A DNA stretch of 53,736 nucleotides from UBA3700 sp002372775 (lineage in GTDB: Bacteria; Bacillota; Clostridia; Christensenellales; UBA3700). Within the stretch, counting starts at the first letter, position 1. Each line of letters starts with the position of its first letter. This document shows positions 50,179 through 53,736 of the stretch, piece by piece. The stretch is taken from contig CAMOIC010000007.1 in assembly GCA_946615965.1 (NCBI GenBank), forward strand, positions 1-53,736. The letters are read 5' to 3'. The translations under genes and the position numbers were made by a program. Under the pieces are notes generated by a model. That model worked only from the letters and a program-made list of their open reading frames with translations, ran no database searches and was not told the DNA's origin.

Positions 50179-51358
50179 GTCTGTTTTCAAGGTAAACCAA
50201 GATATGTCCAACATGGCTATCTTAGCTATGGCTGGTGCTCAAGACTTGGGTGAAAAAGTTGATTATTACATAACAAAATGGTACAACGAAGCTGCTGAAA
50301 AGAGTGGAGTTAAGACACACAAGGATACATTCCTTATTAAGAATTCTTGTCCAAGATTCACAACTGGTGATGGAAAAGGTTTAATTCTTGAATCAGTTAG
50401 GGGAAAAGATTTATATATCCTTTGCGATTGCGGTAACTATTCTATTACATACAATATGTTTGGAACACCAAATCGTATGTCTCCAGATGACCACTATGCT
50501 GATTTAAAGAGACTTATCGGTGCTATCGCTGGTAATGCAAAGAAGATCACAGTTGTTATGCCAAACTTATATGGTGGAAGACAACATAGAAGAAGCGCTA
50601 GAGAATCTCTAGATTGCTCACAAATGTTACATGAATTAAATAGTATGGGTGTTAGTGATGTTATCACTTTCGATGCTCATGATCCAAGAGTTCAAAATGC
50701 TGAACCATTAATGGGATTTGATAATTTCTATCCTACATACCAAATTTTAAAGGCTTTATTAAAGCACTTCCCAAATCTTGAAATGGATAAGGATCACTTC
50801 CTAGTAGTATCACCAGATGAAGGTGCTATGTCTAGAAATATCTTCTATGCTTCAGTTCTTGGAGTAGATTTAGGTATGTTCTACAAGAGACGTGATTATG
50901 CTCACATCGTTAATGGTCGTAACCCAATCGTTGCACATGAATACATCGGTAACGATGTTAAAGATATGACTATCTTCGTAGCAGATGATATCTTAGCTAC
51001 AGGTGATAGTATGCTACACCTTTGTAAGGAATTAAAGGCAAGAGGCTGCGGTAAGATCTTCTTATGCTGTACTTATGCTTTATTCACAGAAGGTTTAGAG
51101 AAATTCCAAAAGGCTTATGACGAAGGTTTATTTACTGCCGTTCTAAGCACAAACCTAACATATTCTTACAAGGAAATGTTAGACAAGCCATGGTTTGTTC
51201 AAGCTGATATGTCTAAGTTCATCGCTTATATTATTTCTGCTTGTGACCAAGGTTTATCTTTATCTCCACTTCTAGATCCACATGATAAGATCGTTGAATT
51301 AGTTGAGAAATATAAAGAAAACAAGCCAGAGCAATTAGCACTAAATATTGAGGAGTAA
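50162..51358 (+). CDS. prs: Ribose-phosphate pyrophosphokinase, long clostridial form
   Basis: Makes PRPP, the sugar-phosphate donor for purine, pyrimidine and Trp/His synthesis. The 398-aa protein is longer than the usual 315 aa Prs. It keeps the family core: LYGGRQHRRSARES, TFDAHDPRVQN, VVSPDEGAMSR and the PRPP loop FVADDILATGDSM (in place of the usual DDIIDTAGT). The N-terminal 60 residues and C-terminal tail are extra. GGAGG lies 6 nt before ATG 50162. The next gene follows closely in the same operon. Confidence 0.87.
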   Translation: MKPYYESVFKVNQDMSNMAILAMAGAQDLGEKVDYYITKWYNEAAEKSGVKTHKDTFLIKNSCPRFTTGDGKGLILESVRGKDLYILCDCGNYSITYNMFGTPNRMSPDDHYADLKRLIGAIAGNAKKITVVMPNLYGGRQHRRSARESLDCSQMLHELNSMGVSDVITFDAHDPRVQNAEPLMGFDNFYPTYQILKALLKHFPNLEMDKDHFLVVSPDEGAMSRNIFYASVLGVDLGMFYKRRDYAHIVNGRNPIVAHEYIGNDVKDMTIFVADDILATGDSMLHLCKELKARGCGKIFLCCTYALFTEGLEKFQKAYDEGLFTAVLSTNLTYSYKEMLDKPWFVQADMSKFIAYIISACDQGLSLSPLLDPHDKIVELVEKYKENKPEQLALNIEE

Positions 51359-51362
51359 TAAT

Positions 51363-52016
51363 ATGAAAATTCAATGGCTAGGACATTCATGTTTTAAATT
51401 AACAGAATCTACTGGCACATCTATAGTAACTGATCCATATAATGATTATATTGGTTACAAAATGGAACCTACTGAGGCTAACGTTGTAACAATATCTCAT
51501 TCACATAAGGATCATAATGCTCTTCAAAATGTTAAGGGCAACCCTACAGTCATTGATAGCATAGGATCTTGGGAAATAGGCGGCGTGTCTATTGCTACAA
51601 TCTTAAGCTCTCATGACGATGCAAGAGGTGCTCTAAGAGGTGAAAACCATATATATACATATAGAATGGATGGTATTGATGTTTGCCATATGGGCGACAT
51701 TGGTGAAGAACTTTCTGTAGAAGTTTGTGAATCAATCGGTTCTGTAAACATCTTATTTATTCCAGTTGGTGGTATATATACAATCGATGCTGAAAAAGCA
51801 AAAGAATATGTAGACTTCTTAATGCCAGATGTAGTAATACCAATGCATTATAAGACACCAAGCTGCAAGTTCGATATCGATACTGTAGACTCTTTCTTAG
51901 ATCTATTCGATGAAGAACAAATAGTTTATGTTAGCGGCGAAGAAGCTGAATTCGACAGAGAAATGTTCGATGGCGATAATACAAAAGTTTACGTATTCAA
52001 AGACGAAAAATTCTAA
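51363..52016 (+). CDS. MBL-fold metal-dependent hydrolase
   Basis: A 217-aa metallo-beta-lactamase-fold protein of the UlaG/UPF0173-like group. It begins KIQWLGHSCFKL, the typical start of that group, and has the metal motif SHSHKDHN, a later CHMGDIGE Asp ligand and a MHYKT His. The substrate is unknown. GAGGAG from the end of prs lies upstream of ATG 51363; the gap to prs is 4 nt, so the genes form an operon. Confidence 0.82.
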   Translation: MKIQWLGHSCFKLTESTGTSIVTDPYNDYIGYKMEPTEANVVTISHSHKDHNALQNVKGNPTVIDSIGSWEIGGVSIATILSSHDDARGALRGENHIYTYRMDGIDVCHMGDIGEELSVEVCESIGSVNILFIPVGGIYTIDAEKAKEYVDFLMPDVVIPMHYKTPSCKFDIDTVDSFLDLFDEEQIVYVSGEEAEFDREMFDGDNTKVYVFKDEKF

Positions 52017-52027
52017 TTTTAAAATCC

Positions 52028-52053
52028 TAGAGGGTGTTTTTTAGCACCCTCTA
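52028..52053 (+). terminator. Terminator of the prs-MBL operon
   Basis: TAGAGGGTG and CACCCTCTA form a 9-bp stem with a T-rich loop. The sequence after it is not a strong T-tract. Confidence 0.65.
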
Positions 52054-52120
52054 TAAATTCCAAATACATTACATAACAATTTATATTACTCAAAAAAAAT
52101 AAATAATAAGAGGACTACGA

Positions 52121-53647
52121 ATGTTTAAAAGAGAAGATTTAGAAAAACTAACTCTAGCTCAACTAAAGATGATTGCCGAAACAGAAGGCATTACTGCAAA
52201 GAAAAAAGATGAATTAATCGATGCATTAATTGAAGTTGACGCTAAGAAGGAGAGTGCAGAAAAGGAAGCAAAAGAAACTGTATCTCAAGAAACACCAGTT
52301 ATTGAAGAGAAAGTGGCTGAAACTAATGCTTCTACTGAAGAAAAGCAAGAGCAAAAAAAAGAAGAGAAGAAGGAAGAACACAAAGTAAAGAAGGTTTCTA
52401 AAAAACAAAAAGAGGAGATAAAACAGGAAGAAGTTGCTCCTAAAGAAGAAACAAAGGAAGAAGAAAAGCCAGTTGAAAATCAAGAACCTGCAATTGAAAC
52501 AGAAGTTAAGAGCGGTGTTCTAGATATTCTTCAAGAAGGCTATGGTTTCCTTCGTGCTGAGAACTGTGAATATGGTGTAAAAGATGCATACATATCTGCA
52601 AAATTAATTAGAAGCCTAGGATTAAGAGTTGGTGACTTTGTTGTTGCTACTGCCAAGAAGAACAACGAAAATAAGCCAGCAGCTGTTATATCTGTAGAGA
52701 AGGTTAATGGCCTTCCTGTAGAAAAGGCAAGACAAAGAGTTAACTTTGATTCACTTGTTCCAATCTTCCCAGATCATAGATTAACACTTGAAACTGTAGC
52801 TGGTTCAGATACAGCTATAAGATGTATAGACCTTATCGCTCCAATTGGTAAGGGCCAAAGAGCTATGATTGTATCTCCACCTAAAGCTGGTAAGACAACT
52901 CTATTAAAGAAGATTGCTAATGCCATTAGCATTAACTATCCAGAAGTTGAATTATATGTTCTTTTGATCGATGAAAGACCAGAAGAAGTAACAGATATGC
53001 AAAGAAGCATTAAAGGCGAAGTCGTTTATTCAACATTCGATGAGACTCCAGAACACCATACAAAGGCTGCAGAACTTTTAATCGAAAGAGCAAAAAGAAG
53101 TGTAGAACTTGGAAGAGATGTTGTAATTATCATGGACTCATTAACAAGACTTGCTCGTGCATATAACCTAACGGTTCCTCCAACAGGAAGAACATTATCT
53201 GGTGGTATGGATCCAGGTGCATTACACCCACCAAAGAAATTCTTTGGTAGCGCAAGAAATATTGAAAATGGTGGTAGCTTAACAATTATCGCAACAGCGC
53301 TTGTTGATACAGGTAGTAGAATGGATGATGTAATCTACGAAGAATTCAAGGGTACTGGTAATATGGAAATCCACCTAGATAGAAAGTTAAGTGAAAAGAG
53401 AATCTTCCCAGCTATTGATTTGAACAAATCAAGCACAAGAAGAGAAGACTTACTTCTTTCTCAAAAAGAACTTACAGGTGCATTTGCTGTTAGAAAGATG
53501 TTATCTAGTGGTGAATCTGATGCTGCTACAGAACAATTACTAAATATGCTATATGCAACAAAGACTAACCAAGACTTTATTGATAAGATTCTAAGAATGA
53601 CAGAAGCTTGGGAAAAGAATGGCTTTACATTTAGAAAGCCAGTTTAA
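52121..53647 (+). CDS. rho: Transcription termination factor Rho with charged insertion
   Basis: Hexameric RNA/DNA helicase that ends transcription. The 508-aa protein has an N-terminal Rho_N/SAP-like region (residues 1-40), a very Glu/Lys-rich disordered insertion (about 41-130), then the RNA-binding cold-shock domain starting SGVLDILQEGYGFLR at 131. The ATPase core has SPPKAGKTTLLKK, IMDSLTRLARAY and the Q/R-loop regions. Similar insertions occur in other Clostridia and Actinobacteria. GAGG lies 9 nt before ATG. No terminator is seen after it; an IS-like end begins 37 nt downstream. Confidence 0.95.
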   Translation: MFKREDLEKLTLAQLKMIAETEGITAKKKDELIDALIEVDAKKESAEKEAKETVSQETPVIEEKVAETNASTEEKQEQKKEEKKEEHKVKKVSKKQKEEIKQEEVAPKEETKEEEKPVENQEPAIETEVKSGVLDILQEGYGFLRAENCEYGVKDAYISAKLIRSLGLRVGDFVVATAKKNNENKPAAVISVEKVNGLPVEKARQRVNFDSLVPIFPDHRLTLETVAGSDTAIRCIDLIAPIGKGQRAMIVSPPKAGKTTLLKKIANAISINYPEVELYVLLIDERPEEVTDMQRSIKGEVVYSTFDETPEHHTKAAELLIERAKRSVELGRDVVIIMDSLTRLARAYNLTVPPTGRTLSGGMDPGALHPPKKFFGSARNIENGGSLTIIATALVDTGSRMDDVIYEEFKGTGNMEIHLDRKLSEKRIFPAIDLNKSSTRREDLLLSQKELTGAFAVRKMLSSGESDAATEQLLNMLYATKTNQDFIDKILRMTEAWEKNGFTFRKPV

Positions 53648-53683
53648 TAATTAAACATTCGATAAAAAATATTGCCCCTAGAA

Positions 53684-53736
53684 TGATATGCACCCCAAAT
53701 GTTGGACAAACATAAGGAGGTGCATATTTTCATGGC
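53684..53736 (+). mobile_element. Left end of an IS3-like insertion sequence, cut by the window edge
   Basis: TGATATGCACCCC followed by AAATGTTGGACA resembles the terminal inverted repeat of IS3-family elements (IS150-like group). Next come AAGGAGGTG and an ATG at 53732, the probable start of the first transposase frame, of which only five bases are in view. ATATGCACC (53686-53694) and GGTGCATAT (53719-53727) can pair and hide the ribosome binding site, a known way for IS elements to limit read-through expression. Confidence 0.5.

Noticed and set aside
52226..52483. Phe-rich minus-strand frame opposite rho
   Set aside because: It is the mirror of the Glu/Lys-rich insertion (GAA/AAA read backwards), not a gene.
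1..53736. CRISPR array, prophage or integrase-bearing island
   Set aside because: No regularly spaced repeats, no phage structural genes and no integrase or recombinase genes were found; the repeated terminators are only two copies.

Overview
The window looks like a chromosomal segment of a low-GC, Gram-positive anaerobe of the class Clostridia, probably an uncultured gut lineage (inference from gene content, not a taxonomic search). The evidence is AT-rich sequence with strong Shine-Dalgarno sites, a type III glutamine synthetase, a domain-split 'archaeal-type' glutamate synthase with ferredoxin partners, an ANTAR regulator beside a glutamine-synthetase-like gene, a PurO-type IMP cyclohydrolase, and CsoR and CadC-type metal operons. 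Nearly all of the sequence is accounted for by intact genes. There is no prophage, no CRISPR array, and only the edge of one likely insertion sequence at the right end.

Layout. 1-5.7 kb: two minus-strand tRNAs (Ser-GCT, Glu-CTC), an HSL-family hydrolase, a DUF1538 membrane protein with two small PII-like proteins, tRNA-Arg(CCT), then a DUF3990 + HTH pair behind a promoter carrying two matching palindromes, and a small membrane protein. 5.7-12.6 kb: lysA, a nucleosidase, an MFS transporter and a three-gene ABC importer of the TrpXYZ-like type. 12.7-25.7 kb: guaB, then a purine operon (purE-C-F-M-N-purO-like-AICAR formyltransferase-D-L) behind a promoter and a ZTP riboswitch with terminator. 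25.7-27.8 kb: a two-gene cassette (unknown 111 aa protein plus HD-domain protein) flanked by near-identical terminator hairpins. 27.8-33.3 kb: csoR-copA and, convergent to it, a cadC-like / HMA chaperone / Zn-Cd ATPase operon, each with a visible operator.

33.3-49.1 kb is a nitrogen-assimilation region. On the minus strand is a split glutamate synthase (amidotransferase, FMN domain, ferredoxin, FAD oxidoreductase, GXGXG domain) followed by pyrG. Divergent from it are glnN, an Amt-PII fusion and asnB, then a lipoprotein and a pair encoding a GS-like protein and an ANTAR protein. The divergent gltB and glnN leaders, and the amt leader, each place a small hairpin in overlap with an intrinsic terminator; in the first two the hairpin has an AxxGxx hexaloop as expected for ANTAR targets. 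The GS-like protein has lost many catalytic residues and the ANTAR protein has Asn where the receiver Asp belongs. I infer a glutamine-sensing antitermination circuit in which a dead glutamine synthetase controls an unphosphorylatable ANTAR protein. This is the most interesting system in the window.

49.1-53.7 kb: ispE (apparently leaderless), a long-form PRPP synthetase, an MBL-fold hydrolase, rho with a charged insertion, and the first bases of an IS3-like element.
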